From NCBI GenBank assembly GCA_002426195.1, contig DIOT01000047.1:72291-136290 (forward strand): a DNA stretch of 64,000 bases, given 5' to 3'. This DNA comes from Bacteroidales bacterium UBA5507 (GTDB taxonomy: Bacteria; Bacteroidota; Bacteroidia; Bacteroidales; Lentimicrobiaceae). Positions 9,092 through 19,086 of this stretch are shown piece after piece (positions within the stretch are counted from its first letter, which is position 1; the number at the start of each line of letters is the position of its first letter). Position numbers and translations under genes: made by a program. The notes beneath the pieces are model-generated. The model was not told the DNA's origin, did not search any database, and was given only the letters and a program-made list of their open reading frames with translations.

Positions 9092-11368
9092 TCACTCACT
9101 CAATGAATAAGGCATATCACTTTTCTGTATTTCTCTTAAAAGTGGCTTGTTTATCATTTGTAAGTCCATATGACCACCTTCTATGATTTGACTGTGGGTG
9201 ATGTAAAGCTTTGTGTAGTCCGCTCCATTCAGCTTTATTTCACTTGTATACCTGTTATCTGCATCATTTTCCGGAGCGTTGATGATGAATTGTTTTCCAT
9301 CCGACAGGTTGATGGTAACTTTTTTAAATAGCGGTGCCCCTAAAACATATTCTCCGGTTCCGGGACAGACAGGATAAAATCCCATTGCTGAAAAAACATA
9401 CCACGCTGATGTCTGCCCGTTGTCTTCATCGCCACATAACCCGTCAGGTGATGACGTATATAATCTGTTCATTGTCTCTGTTACCCAATATTGTGTTTTC
9501 CATGGTTCCCCCGCGTAGTTAAATAAATAAATTCCATGCTGAACAGGTTGATTACCATGTGCATACTGTCCCATGTTGGCAATTAACATTTCGGTAATCT
9601 CATGAATCTGATATCCATAATAGGAAAAATCGAATCGGGGAGGGGCGGTAAATAATGAATCGAGTTTTGCAGAGAAATTTTTTGTTCCACCCATTAATCT
9701 TTGCAGTCCTGCTATATCATGAAAGACGCTCCATGTATAATGCCATGAGCACCCTTCGGTAAAAGCATCACCCCATTTCTCAGGTACAAAGGGTTCCTGC
9801 CATGTGCCATTATTGTTTCTACCCTGCATAAATCTTGTCTGCTTGTTGAAGACATTCTGATAATTTAAAGCTCGTTGCCTGAATTTGTCAATCTCTGCAA
9901 CGGGTCTGTTTAAAGATTCTGCGAGCTTCATTATGGTGAAATCAGCATAAGCATATTCGAGGGTTCGGGCCACATTCTCGTTTACATCAACATCATAAGG
10001 GATGTATCCCAGCCGGTTGTAATAATCCACTCCTTCGCGCCCAACGGATGATAGTGGTCCTTCTGATTCTGAATTTTTCAATATGGCTTCATATAATGTT
10101 TGGATATCATATCCCCTGATTCCTTTTAAATATGAGTCGGCAATTATTGATGCGGAGTTCGAACCTATCATGCAATCACGATGTCCGGGACTTGTCCATT
10201 CGGGTAGCCATCCACTCTCCTTGTATGTATTAACAAGGCCTTCCATCATTTGGCTGTTAAGGTCGGGATTCAGAATCGTGGAGAGTGGAAAAGCTGATCT
10301 GAATGTATCCCAAAATCCATTATCGGTATATAAATATCCCGGAAGGACTTCCCCATTATAAGGACTATAATGAACGATATTATCCATTTCATCAAACTCA
10401 TGCAATGGGCGCGGGAATAAAAGTGTTCTGTAAAGAGCAGTATAGAATGTTACTTTCTGCTCATGAGAACCTCCTTCTGCCTGTATTTTTCCGAGCTGTT
10501 TGTTCCATGCTTCGGAAGCACGGTCTTTAATTTCTTCGAATGAAAAATGTTGCAATTCTCTCTGCAGGTTAAGTGATGCCTGCTGAGGGCTTATAAATGA
10601 TGAAGCAACCCTGGCTGTTATGGTTTTATTTACAGATACATCAAATGCTAAGATAGCACCCGTGCGCTTACCATGTGTTACTTTTTGCTGAAGTATGGTT
10701 GTGTCGTTCCAGACAGCTGCAGATACAATTTCAGAATCAAACTCAACTTTAAAGTAGTTCTTGAAGTTTGATGGTACTCCACCACTGTTATAGCTGCTGT
10801 ATCCATTAACGGTGTTTTCTTCAGGGTGAATTTCAAATCCTGATCCCTTATGGAATCCGTCGATAAGTATCAAAGCAGTATCTGTATCTCCAAAAGTAAA
10901 CCTTATAATGGCAGCTCTTTCGGTTGGGGTTATTTCTACTGTTACATCGTAATCGGCCAGATAAACACTGTAATAGTGTGGTTTTGAAATTTCCGATTTA
11001 TGTGAGAACCATGATGCACGCTTTAATGGATCAATTTCAGGAGTCCCTGTCATGGGCATGAACGAGAAACATCCATAATCATTAATCCAGGGACTTGGTT
11101 GATGGGTTTGCTTAATACCGGCAATCTTCTTTGCTGTATAAGTATATTGCCAACCGTCGCCATTCTTGCCGGTTTGGGGTGTCCATGTATTCATCCCGTA
11201 AGGAAGTCCTATGGCCGGGTAAGTATTTCCGTTTGACAAGGCGAAATCGCTTTGTGTGCCAATTAGTGGATTAACATAATCGTCAGGTTGCATTTGCGCT
11301 TCCTGAGCAGTATTGCTGAGAATTATTGCAAAGAATGCTATAGTAAGAAGGGTGAGTTTTTTCATCAT
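9092..11368 (-). CDS. GH92 alpha-1,2-mannosidase-family protein, secreted
   Basis: Glycoside hydrolase family 92 enzymes are calcium-dependent exo-alpha-mannosidases that trim mannans and N-glycans. From Met at 11368 (MMKKLTLLTIAFFAIILSNT) the protein has 758 residues with a signal peptide. The longer frame to 11509 would overlap the upstream gene and lacks a signal, so it is rejected. Visible family signatures are VNPLIGTQSD near the N-terminus, LYRTLLFPRPLHEFDE, the HGNQPVQHGIYLF block, and GDEDNGQTSAWYVFSAMGFY, which holds the catalytic Asp pair region. It lies 28 bp behind the nucleoid protein gene and may share its transcript. A second, quite different GH92 is at 52834. Linkage specificity cannot be told from sequence alone. 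Confidence 0.9.
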   Translation of the reverse strand: MMKKLTLLTIAFFAIILSNTAQEAQMQPDDYVNPLIGTQSDFALSNGNTYPAIGLPYGMNTWTPQTGKNGDGWQYTYTAKKIAGIKQTHQPSPWINDYGCFSFMPMTGTPEIDPLKRASWFSHKSEISKPHYYSVYLADYDVTVEITPTERAAIIRFTFGDTDTALILIDGFHKGSGFEIHPEENTVNGYSSYNSGGVPSNFKNYFKVEFDSEIVSAAVWNDTTILQQKVTHGKRTGAILAFDVSVNKTITARVASSFISPQQASLNLQRELQHFSFEEIKDRASEAWNKQLGKIQAEGGSHEQKVTFYTALYRTLLFPRPLHEFDEMDNIVHYSPYNGEVLPGYLYTDNGFWDTFRSAFPLSTILNPDLNSQMMEGLVNTYKESGWLPEWTSPGHRDCMIGSNSASIIADSYLKGIRGYDIQTLYEAILKNSESEGPLSSVGREGVDYYNRLGYIPYDVDVNENVARTLEYAYADFTIMKLAESLNRPVAEIDKFRQRALNYQNVFNKQTRFMQGRNNNGTWQEPFVPEKWGDAFTEGCSWHYTWSVFHDIAGLQRLMGGTKNFSAKLDSLFTAPPRFDFSYYGYQIHEITEMLIANMGQYAHGNQPVQHGIYLFNYAGEPWKTQYWVTETMNRLYTSSPDGLCGDEDNGQTSAWYVFSAMGFYPVCPGTGEYVLGAPLFKKVTINLSDGKQFIINAPENDADNRYTSEIKLNGADYTKLYITHSQIIEGGHMDLQMINKPLLREIQKSDMPYSLSE

Positions 11369-11396
11369 AGTATTGTTTGGGGTAAGATGATGCTGA

Positions 11397-12440
11397 TTAA
11401 TTTTCTTCTTCGAAATAGATTTTGTAATAATGCATGTTGCGGTTATCATCGTAACCGCGTTCAATGTTTTCTCTATTTCCATGAATATACACATGAAAGT
11501 TTTTATCAAGCTTTAGAATGCTTTTAAATACTCTTGCCTGCTTCCTGACAGCCTGTTCTGAAATGTCGAAGTTATCAGGAAGTTTCATTTGGCGTTCTGC
11601 TTCAAAGTCTTTCCTGTATTCGTTAAAAGTATTGATTACCTCATTATCAACAAAAACTTCGCTTACGAATTCCTCCATTTCAAAGTTGTCCTTTTCCTTA
11701 AAGAACTTCATTGATTTGTTAAGCAGTTCAGCCTGAGCCGGCTTATCTACGTCAAAAACATCAGGAAGTTTAACACTTACAAATTGCCGGCACAAATCAA
11801 GAGTATCGCGGGTTTGGTAAAATTCATCGTTCCTTTCTTTAACTTTCAGGAACTCATCGTACCAATAATGAGCATCATTGTTTTTGCCTGTGTTGTCAAT
11901 TATGGCGCAAATATATCCGTTCTCACGCTCTGTATTGAAAATCAGACAACCTTTGTCGAGTTTACGTATATCTATCCCTTCTTCGTTTACTATGATATAA
12001 TTATTTTCAGAGGGGAAGACTTTTAAGAAAGTTTCTTTTGACTCTGACTTAAAAATGCCTACAGCGTCGGTTTCCTCACCGTCAAGAATCATATCAGAGA
12101 AATATGTAACATAGAGTTCACCGGGTTTAATATTCGGATGACTTGATTTTGTGTAAAGATGACGTGCGATATTGACCGTATTGTTGAAAAAGTCACCGTT
12201 GTCATCAAAGATAGCAGAAGCAAAATGAAAAACTTCGTTGAGATTCAAATCAGTTTCGTGGTGAAGGTTATAATAGTGGTTTGTTTTGAACGGAGTTAAA
12301 AAATACTTTGATAAGAGCAAGTTTATCTCTTCTCTGAGTCGAAGTTCAGAATCAGAAATCCTGACACCTTCTTCTTTTCCTGAATTGCCTATATGGTGAA
12401 TTGCTACTTTTTTCAGTATTGCATCAGATGAAATTATCAT
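11397..12440 (-). CDS. Nucleoid-associated protein, NdpA/YejK family
   Basis: This 347-residue protein matches the 37-kDa nucleoid-associated family (PF04245). Recognisable features are the IHHIGNSGKEEGVRISDSEL N-terminus, the LYVTYFSDM and AVGIFKSE core strands, and the closing IERGYDDNRNMHYYKIYF segment. In Proteobacteria the family binds DNA or the nucleoid; its exact role in Bacteroidota is not settled. It is divergent from the C69 peptidase gene, with about 100 bp between start codons, and is followed after 28 bp by the GH92 gene. It is full length for the family with no defect visible. Confidence 0.85.
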   Translation of the reverse strand: MIISSDAILKKVAIHHIGNSGKEEGVRISDSELRLREEINLLLSKYFLTPFKTNHYYNLHHETDLNLNEVFHFASAIFDDNGDFFNNTVNIARHLYTKSSHPNIKPGELYVTYFSDMILDGEETDAVGIFKSESKETFLKVFPSENNYIIVNEEGIDIRKLDKGCLIFNTERENGYICAIIDNTGKNNDAHYWYDEFLKVKERNDEFYQTRDTLDLCRQFVSVKLPDVFDVDKPAQAELLNKSMKFFKEKDNFEMEEFVSEVFVDNEVINTFNEYRKDFEAERQMKLPDNFDISEQAVRKQARVFKSILKLDKNFHVYIHGNRENIERGYDDNRNMHYYKIYFEEEN

Positions 12441-12539
12441 AAGTGAAGGATATAAAGTTTATGCAATGATACTGTGTTTTGATCAATCAGGCAAACCGAA
12501 ATAATTGTATTTTAGCCCTTCAATTTAATTTTGAATCAG

Positions 12540-14270
12540 ATGAATTTACGTTTTGGCACACTTGTAATTGCGCTATTATTGGCTACTTCGGGCGTTTCTA
12601 TTGCCTGTACTAATTATTTAGTTACTAAAGGAGCATCGGCAGATGGAAGTACTATGGTTTCTTATGCTGCCGATTCCCATATAAGATATGGTGAATTGTA
12701 TTGGCGGCCGGCAGCCGACTGGCCTGATGGTTCAATGGTTACTCTGTACGACAGGGGGACAGCTAAACCGCTTGGTCAGATACCTCAGGTTAATCACACT
12801 TATCAGGTTATTGGTTTTATGAATGAAAATCAGGTGGCTATTGGGGAAACTACCTTCGGGGGCCGGCCTGGACTTGAAGATACTACCGGCATTATTGATT
12901 ATGGTAGTTTGATGTTCCTGGCTCTGCAACGGTCAGCTAATGCAAGGGAAGCCATTAAAGTTATCGGTGAGCTTGTTGAGAAATATGGCTATGCATCTTC
13001 CGGAGAATCTTTTTCAATTGGCGACCCCAATGAAGTGTGGATTATGGAGATCATTGGTAAGGGAACGAATATGGTGGCAGATAAGAAATCAGGCAAGCAA
13101 TCTAACATCAACAAAGGTGCTGTATGGGTTGCTATCAGAATACCTGACGGCTATATTTCGGCACATGCCAATCAGGCCCGTATAACTACTTTTAAAAAGG
13201 AGGATAAGAAAACTTCTATAAGCAGTAAGAACCTTAAATTGATTTTTGAGCCTGGAATTGAGACAGTGTATTCTCATGATGTTATTGCTTTTGCACGCGA
13301 AAAGGGATATTTCAACGGGAAAGATGAAGAATTTAGTTTTAGTGATACATACGCTCCTCTGACTTTTGATAACGTACGATTCTGTGAAGTACGCGTATGG
13401 GCTGCCTTTAAAGACGTTTCGAAAGAAATGGACAAGTACTATGACTATGCAAAAGGGGATATTACTAAAGAAAGGATGCCACTTTATATAAAGCCCGACA
13501 GAAAGCTTACACCTCACGATCTGATGCAGTTTAAACGCGATTATTTGCAGGGAACAGAGCTGGATATGAGTAAAGATGTGGGAGCAGGGCCTTTCCACTC
13601 TCCTTATCGCTGGAGGCCACTTACATGGAAATACAATGGAATAGAGTACCTGAATGAGAGAGCTACTGTTACACAACAGACAGGCTTTTCGTTTGTTGCC
13701 CAGATGCGAAGCTGGATGCCCAACCATATTGGCGGTATCTTTTGGTTCGGTGTGGATGACGCCGGCTCAACTGTCTACGTTCCATTTTACTGTGGTATTA
13801 CCGGTGTTCCTTATTCTTATGCTGAAGGGAATGGGGATATTCTTACTTATAGTGAAACTGCAGCTTTCTGGGTTTTCAACAGAGTAGCACATTTTAAATA
13901 TCTGTTCTTCGACAGGGTAATGCCTGATTTGTCAAAAGTTCAGTATGAACTCGAAACAGGCTTTATTGCAGAAGTGCCTAAAATTGATGCACAGGCATTG
14001 GAATTGCACAAAGTGAACCCTGAAAAGGCTCGTGATTTTATCACAGAATACTCTGAAAGTGCTGCAAATAAAACCATTAAACGATGGAAAGAGCTCGATA
14101 ACTTCTTGCTGGTTAAGTTTCTCGATGGTAATGTGAAACAGGAGGAAAACGGTGAATTTCTGAGAAACCCATGGGGCTACCCAAAATCACCAAAACACCC
14201 GGGATACCCTGAAGAATGGAAACAGCAGGTAATTAAGGAAACAGGTGATAAGCTTATTTATCAGCAATAA
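12540..14270 (+). CDS. C69-family dipeptidase (PepD-like Ntn hydrolase), secreted
   Basis: Peptidase family C69 members are N-terminal-nucleophile hydrolases that cleave dipeptides. Starting at ATG 12540 gives 576 residues with a hydrophobic leader ending ...GVSIAC. Cys23 in ACTNYLVTKGASADGSTM is the expected nucleophile, exposed when the leader or propeptide is removed. The upstream TTG at 12531 only adds three residues and is not preferred. Further family blocks are NENQVAIGETTFGGR and SIGDPNEVWIMEIIGKG. The protein probably works in the periplasm. It is a single-gene unit with a strong terminator 60 bp downstream. A TTTG at 12478 and TAATTGTA at 12502 form a weak promoter candidate. Confidence 0.9.
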   Translation: MNLRFGTLVIALLLATSGVSIACTNYLVTKGASADGSTMVSYAADSHIRYGELYWRPAADWPDGSMVTLYDRGTAKPLGQIPQVNHTYQVIGFMNENQVAIGETTFGGRPGLEDTTGIIDYGSLMFLALQRSANAREAIKVIGELVEKYGYASSGESFSIGDPNEVWIMEIIGKGTNMVADKKSGKQSNINKGAVWVAIRIPDGYISAHANQARITTFKKEDKKTSISSKNLKLIFEPGIETVYSHDVIAFAREKGYFNGKDEEFSFSDTYAPLTFDNVRFCEVRVWAAFKDVSKEMDKYYDYAKGDITKERMPLYIKPDRKLTPHDLMQFKRDYLQGTELDMSKDVGAGPFHSPYRWRPLTWKYNGIEYLNERATVTQQTGFSFVAQMRSWMPNHIGGIFWFGVDDAGSTVYVPFYCGITGVPYSYAEGNGDILTYSETAAFWVFNRVAHFKYLFFDRVMPDLSKVQYELETGFIAEVPKIDAQALELHKVNPEKARDFITEYSESAANKTIKRWKELDNFLLVKFLDGNVKQEENGEFLRNPWGYPKSPKHPGYPEEWKQQVIKETGDKLIYQQ

Positions 14271-14331
14271 TAAAGCAGAGAGCTGTTATTGCAACACTAC
14301 AATATTTCGGTGATAGCAGAATATTGAGAAT

Positions 14332-14366
14332 AAAAAGGATCGAACCTCTGGGTTCGATCCTTTTTT
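14332..14366. terminator. Bidirectional Rho-independent terminator
   Basis: A stem of at least 14 bp (AAAAGGATCGAACC / GGTTCGATCCTTTT) with a TCTG loop is flanked by A-rich and T-rich arms. It sits between the convergent C69 peptidase and acyl-CoA synthetase genes and can serve both. The GGTTCGATCC motif imitates a tRNA T-arm, but no tRNA surrounds it. Confidence 0.9.
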
Positions 14367-14394
14367 ACTTTATAGTTTATTTGGTTTAGCTTTC

Positions 14395-16440
14395 TTAGTG
14401 TTCAATTCGAATTCTTGCGTCAACAGCAACAACACCCTTACTGTTACCAAGAAGTGGATTAATATCCATTTCAGCGATTTCCGGAGCAGCGACTGTTAAT
14501 GCTGACAGCCTGACTATTGCATCAGCAAATGCCTCAATGTTAACGCCTTCCTGTCCTCTGACTCCTTCGATAATTTTGTAAGACTTCAGTGATCTTATCA
14601 TATTATTAGCTTCAGGAGTGGAAACCGGTGCCAGTGAAACCTGTACATCTTTTAGAACTTCAATGAAAATTCCACCCAATCCGCTCATAATGAGATGTCC
14701 AAAATTACCTTCCTTTTTAGCACCTGCAAAAATCTGTGTTCCGCTTAACATTGGCTGGATCAAAATAGCTGTGGTGTCCTTTATTTTGATCATTCTTTCG
14801 AATTCAGATATTACTGTCTGATCATCCTTAACATTAAGACTTACACCACCTACATCCGATTTATGAACAGGTCCAACGACTTTCATTACGACAGGAAAAC
14901 CTAATTTATTAGATTGTATAACTGCTTCATTAGCAGATGTTACCACTGCTTCACCTGCACGAGGAATACCGGCAGCATCAAGGAGCAATTGTACTTTATC
15001 GGGTGATAAATAACCATCAGCAGATTCGTCAATAACCTGTCGTATTGACTTATAATCCAACTCAGGCAAAGCTTCTTGGGAAGAAGATTTTGGTGTGTTA
15101 TAAACTTTACCAAGCGCATTTCCGAATACCACTTCATCGGGAAAATTCATTCGACCAAGAGATATGAAATATTCAATTTCATTCTTGACATTAATGACTG
15201 ATGGCAGAATTGGGAAAATTGGTTTTTGGCATGTATTCATCTTCTCATGTAGTAATTTGTATACATCCCAGTTCTCAAATAAACCTGGGCTTCCGAATAT
15301 TACCGCCATACCGTGGATATTGTCGAACTGCTTGTCGCAGTGCTCAATTATTTCACCTAATTGTTCGGCAGTTCCGGTTGCCAGGAAGTCGATCGGATTG
15401 GCAACTGAAGAGCCGGGGAATAGTTTAGACAAAAGTTCAGGACTCTCAAGATGAGGCACCTCGAAATTATTATTTGAGAGAGCATCGGTAAGCATAACAG
15501 CCGGACCACCGGCATGGGTAATTATAGCTATATTTTTACCTTGCAGCTCTTTATGCATAAAGATGGCTGCAACTGTAACCAGTTCTTCACGACCATAGCA
15601 CCTTACAATTCCGGCTTTGCGGAATAAGGCATCGACAGCAGTGTCACTACTGGCCAGAGCTCCTGTATGTGAAGAAGCAGCACGACTTCCGGCTGATGAG
15701 CTACCTGATTTGATTGCTGCAATTCTGCATCCTTTGCTTATGAGTGACTTAGCATGCTCTAACAGAATGTCAGGTTTTGTTATGCTTTCAACATATAATA
15801 ATTTAACCCTCGAACTGATTATTGGATCGAATGTTTCATCGAGATACTTAAGCACTTCTTCAACTCCCATCTGAGCACTGTTACCCACAGAATAAACGCT
15901 GCTGAAGGGGAGTCCGTTTAAAGCACCTGATTCCATGATAAAAACAGCCGTTGCACCTGATCCTGAAATAAAATCAACACCATGAGGCTCCATTCTTGGA
16001 ATAGGGAGACTGAAAACTGATGTATGATTATGGTTCATCATTCCGATGCAGTTGGGACCTATTAAACATCCATTGACGCTGTTTATGGTATCAACTATCT
16101 GTTTCTCAAGTTTTGCGCCTTCTTCACTTTCTTCATGAAAACCTGCAGAGAAGATTATGAATGCACGTGTATTTTTAGTTTTGGCAAGCAGTTCAACGGT
16201 AGAAGGGCAATATTTGGCTGCAATGGCTAATATTGCAAGGTCAACCTCGGGAAGATCAGCAGGATTCTGATAGCATTTAATACCCTGTATTTCAGTCTCC
16301 TTTGGATTAGTACAATAAAGTTTACCTGAAAAATGGTTGTCTAAAAGATTCTTAACTACTTTACCGCCGGGCTTTGTGACATCATTTGATGCACCAATAA
16401 CAACAATACTTCTGGGATTTATAAGTTGCTGGTTAATCAT
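14395..16440 (-). CDS. ADP-forming acetyl/acyl-CoA synthetase, fused alpha-beta
   Basis: The enzyme converts acyl-CoA + ADP + Pi to acid + ATP + CoA through a phosphohistidine, conserving energy from fermentation end-products. The 681 residues contain a CoA-binding Rossmann domain (PRSIVVIGASNDVTKPGGKV, 9-130), succinyl-CoA-ligase-like domains (about 150-445) and an ATP-grasp C-terminus (about 460-681). His258 in AASSHTGALASSD matches the phosphorylated histidine of the archaeal alpha subunit. ISGSGATAVFIME and VGNSAQMGVEEVL are further matches. Alpha and beta subunits are fused in one chain, as in many bacteria. The gene stands alone, converging on the terminator at 14332. Upstream, a 7-bp hairpin (16491-16509) overlaps a TACCTTCG -7-like box. 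Confidence 0.92.
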   Translation of the reverse strand: MINQQLINPRSIVVIGASNDVTKPGGKVVKNLLDNHFSGKLYCTNPKETEIQGIKCYQNPADLPEVDLAILAIAAKYCPSTVELLAKTKNTRAFIIFSAGFHEESEEGAKLEKQIVDTINSVNGCLIGPNCIGMMNHNHTSVFSLPIPRMEPHGVDFISGSGATAVFIMESGALNGLPFSSVYSVGNSAQMGVEEVLKYLDETFDPIISSRVKLLYVESITKPDILLEHAKSLISKGCRIAAIKSGSSSAGSRAASSHTGALASSDTAVDALFRKAGIVRCYGREELVTVAAIFMHKELQGKNIAIITHAGGPAVMLTDALSNNNFEVPHLESPELLSKLFPGSSVANPIDFLATGTAEQLGEIIEHCDKQFDNIHGMAVIFGSPGLFENWDVYKLLHEKMNTCQKPIFPILPSVINVKNEIEYFISLGRMNFPDEVVFGNALGKVYNTPKSSSQEALPELDYKSIRQVIDESADGYLSPDKVQLLLDAAGIPRAGEAVVTSANEAVIQSNKLGFPVVMKVVGPVHKSDVGGVSLNVKDDQTVISEFERMIKIKDTTAILIQPMLSGTQIFAGAKKEGNFGHLIMSGLGGIFIEVLKDVQVSLAPVSTPEANNMIRSLKSYKIIEGVRGQEGVNIEAFADAIVRLSALTVAAPEIAEMDINPLLGNSKGVVAVDARIRIEH

Positions 16441-16607
16441 GATTGAGTTAGTGATTAATGAAGTTTATTAAATAAAATTTGAAGGAGCGAAGGTAAGAAA
16501 AACTTACCTCGTGCCAAAATGACTGTAACTTGGGAACACTCTAAAACACAATTAATGTGGCTGAATTTATTCACTTCAGAAGTTGAAAATGCTGCAAGGA
16601 ATAGTCT

Positions 16608-18416
16608 TTAATCTTCAAACATAACGGAGATTGCAACAACACCGGGACCTACATTTACACCTAAAACAGGGGATGCATCATTAATGAACACCGGTTCTTT
16701 GCCTGTAAGTGAGACCATTTGCTCGCGTAACCATTGAGCAGCGACAAGATTTTTAGCATGAGAAATGGAATATCCCCACACACTTCTCTTGCCGGCAAGT
16801 TTGTGTATGTTTTCCATTATCAATTCGCGACTTCCTTTTTCAGTAAACGGCTTTCCGAATGTCTCCGTTTTACCTTCGTCGTTAACAGTAACTACCGGTT
16901 TCAGGTTAAGTAATGATCCTATAAGACCTTTGGTGTATGAAAGTCTTCCGCTTTTAACCATGTATTTAATGGTACACGAAGAAACATACATTTTGGTATT
17001 GAGTGACCACTTTTGTATAAGATCAGTCAATTGTTCGAAGGTAGCACCATTCTCAAGAGCCATTGCAGCACGCAAAACAACAAGACCCAATCCGCTTGAA
17101 AGACGCTTTGAGTTTATTACTTTAATATTCTTGCCTGAATGCTCAGAAACAGTGTGAGCAGCTTTGGAACTGTTAGAGAATGTTCCACTCATGGCTCCAC
17201 TGATATGGATGCCAATAATTGATTGAAAATGGCTTGAGAGGAAAGAATATCTGTTAAAAAACTCTTTATAAGCCGGTTGTGCTGTACTGGGATAAACCGG
17301 TTGACTGTCGAGCATCTTATAGAATTGCTCAGGCATAAGTGTCAGTCTGTCGAGGAAATAAGTATCGCCAAAATGAACACTTAAAGGGACAACCTGGATA
17401 TTATATTTTTCAATAAGATTCTGTGGTATATCACAAGTTGAATCGGTAACCAGTGCAACACTGCCATGAGCTTGTGATGCAATAGCTTGCTGCATCACCA
17501 TATCGTCAACTTTCTGGAAAGAAATACTACCATACCTGTTGAGAACCTTCATAACCTTTTCGGGATTATCGGAATGGATATGTACTCTCATTTTTCGTGG
17601 AGATCCGGCAACTACCATAGAATCACCAAGATGAGAAATCGATTTCCTGACTTGTGACAAGTCAATTTTCTTTTTCTCGTCAATTGAAAGCATTGCTTCA
17701 GTACAGTATCTGAAGGTTATGACTTCGTGTGAAATTACTTCTGAATCGGCAATAACAGTGGCATTTTTTCCGCTTATCATTTTACGGAGTTCACCTGCTT
17801 TGACGAATTCAACTATTCCCTGAAGGAAAACAACAAAGCCTTTGGCACCGGCATCTACAACCTTGGATTTTGCCAGAACTTCTAGCTTAGCAGTTGTGGC
17901 ATTCAGCGATTCTACGGCTTTCTGATAAGTAAGTGAAAGTAGTTCAATAAAATCGTTGATTGTATCCTTAAGCATGTATACAAACTCAGCCCATTCGCGA
18001 ATAACGGTAATCATTGTTCCCTCAACAGGATTTACTATTGCTTCGTAGGCATATGTAACAGCTTTGCGAATGGATTCAGCAAAAGTATCTACTGTGAAGG
18101 TTTCATGATTTTGCAATTCACTACTGAAACCATAAATAAACTGCGCGAAGATAATTCCCGAATTGCCCCGTGCACCGGTGAGAGCTGCATCAGCAAGTGC
18201 TGCAGCTGTGACCTTTAAATCGGAAGTTGGTATTGGAGTATCAACGATTGACCTCATTGTAGAGGCCAGATTTGTTCCTGTGTCGGCATCTGCTACAGGA
18301 AATACATTGATTTTATTTATCTGAACCTGATTTTCAAATATTTTTTGAGCTCCGGCTAAAAAACTGTAATAGAGTGTTTTACCGTCGAGTTGAGTAATTG
18401 ACTTCTGTGAATTCAA
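16608..18416 (-). CDS. DhaL-DegV fusion protein, fatty acid kinase-like (FakA+FakB)
   Basis: In Firmicutes, FakA (DhaL-type ATPase) phosphorylates a fatty acid held by the separate DegV-family protein FakB, feeding exogenous fatty acids into phospholipids. Here both are one 602-residue chain. The DhaL domain (about 10-210) has PVADADTGTN and TGARGNSGIIFAQF for ATP/Mg binding. The FakA middle segment (about 237-300) has FRYCTEAML and DSMVVAGSPRKMRVHIHSDN. The DegV lipid-binding domain (about 320-600) begins VALVTDSTCDIP and includes HISGAMSGTFSNS. The fused order is known in Bacteroidota. A promoter with TTG and TATCTTTG boxes lies about 85 bp upstream. Fatty acid kinase activity is inferred by family. 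Confidence 0.88.
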   Translation of the reverse strand: MNSQKSITQLDGKTLYYSFLAGAQKIFENQVQINKINVFPVADADTGTNLASTMRSIVDTPIPTSDLKVTAAALADAALTGARGNSGIIFAQFIYGFSSELQNHETFTVDTFAESIRKAVTYAYEAIVNPVEGTMITVIREWAEFVYMLKDTINDFIELLSLTYQKAVESLNATTAKLEVLAKSKVVDAGAKGFVVFLQGIVEFVKAGELRKMISGKNATVIADSEVISHEVITFRYCTEAMLSIDEKKKIDLSQVRKSISHLGDSMVVAGSPRKMRVHIHSDNPEKVMKVLNRYGSISFQKVDDMVMQQAIASQAHGSVALVTDSTCDIPQNLIEKYNIQVVPLSVHFGDTYFLDRLTLMPEQFYKMLDSQPVYPSTAQPAYKEFFNRYSFLSSHFQSIIGIHISGAMSGTFSNSSKAAHTVSEHSGKNIKVINSKRLSSGLGLVVLRAAMALENGATFEQLTDLIQKWSLNTKMYVSSCTIKYMVKSGRLSYTKGLIGSLLNLKPVVTVNDEGKTETFGKPFTEKGSRELIMENIHKLAGKRSVWGYSISHAKNLVAAQWLREQMVSLTGKEPVFINDASPVLGVNVGPGVVAISVMFED

Positions 18417-18500
18417 GATCCCGATTTGTTTAGTTATATTTTATTACATAACCCTTATAGCTGAATGCTTTATTCCGCTAAGAAAAATAAAAACAGCGTG

Positions 18501-18529
18501 CAAAGATACCTGTTCCAACATTAAAACAA
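18501..18529 (-). promoter_or_regulatory. Bacteroidota-type promoter for the DhaL-DegV gene
   Basis: On the minus strand TTG (18529-18527) is followed by 18 bp and a perfect TAnnTTTG box, TATCTTTG (18508-18501). It lies about 85 bp before the ATG at 18416. Confidence 0.6.
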
Positions 18530-18582
18530 GCTTAAAATATTAGCTATGTGGTCTTTCGCGATATTTATCCCGGTATCTGAGT

Positions 18583-19086
18583 CTATTTCAGCTTTTTATA
18601 TTTGTCAAGCTTATTATTAACTATTATTTTATTCAGTTCTGTTTCCAGATCTTTATAGTCGTTTCTTGTTCCGCACTGATATATTTCGGTAAACGGATCA
18701 GTCTCCAGCATCATTTTGTTAATTTCCGCAATCGTTGGAGTCTTGGCAAGTCGGCTATACTCATAATAAGTCCATTTAGTGAAGGCCGCATTTTCATTTA
18801 TTCCTCTTCTGTCAAGCAGGAATCCATTCTCAAGTGCTACAGGATATGCCAGGTCACCATTGAAGTAGACATCAGATGGAGCAGGGTAGGAGACAATAGT
18901 TAGTTTGTCGGGTGACATAATAACAGGTACATGTTGTGAATAGTCCTGTTTGGTTTTATAAACAATCACTGGGGCATTCGCAAAGACCGGCTTCCCTTTA
19001 ATTGCAACTGTTTGTTTAGGTTTACAGCTTACTGCACTGATTAATATTGCAATAAACAAAGTGATGATAGTAAGATTTCTTTTCAT
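18583..19086 (-). CDS. Small lipoprotein of unknown function
   Basis: This 167-residue protein has a short signal peptide ending in the lipobox LISAVSC, so it should be lipid-anchored, probably in the outer membrane. The mature part (PVIVYKTKQDYSQHVPVIMS, then VSYPAPSDVYFNGDLAYPVA and ENGFLLDRRGIN) looks like an uncharacterised lipoprotein type conserved in Bacteroidota; I know of no assigned function. It is divergent from the DUF1573 gene. A TATCTTTG box on the minus strand (19125-19118) sits about 30 bp before the start and fits as its -7 element, with no clear -33 box. Confidence 0.75.
   Translation of the reverse strand: MKRNLTIITLFIAILISAVSCKPKQTVAIKGKPVFANAPVIVYKTKQDYSQHVPVIMSPDKLTIVSYPAPSDVYFNGDLAYPVALENGFLLDRRGINENAAFTKWTYYEYSRLAKTPTIAEINKMMLETDPFTEIYQCGTRNDYKDLETELNKIIVNNKLDKYKKLK

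Noticed and set aside
11369..11509. N-terminal extension of the first GH92 protein
   Set aside because: It overlaps the end of the upstream nucleoid-protein gene and hides the signal peptide that starts at 11368.
14332..14366. tRNA T-arm-like GGTTCGATCC
   Set aside because: It is part of a symmetric terminator stem with no acceptor, D-arm or anticodon arm around it.
16491..16509. AGGTAAG-CTTACCT hairpin upstream of the acyl-CoA synthetase gene
   Set aside because: Only 7 bp and not repeated; too weak to call an operator.
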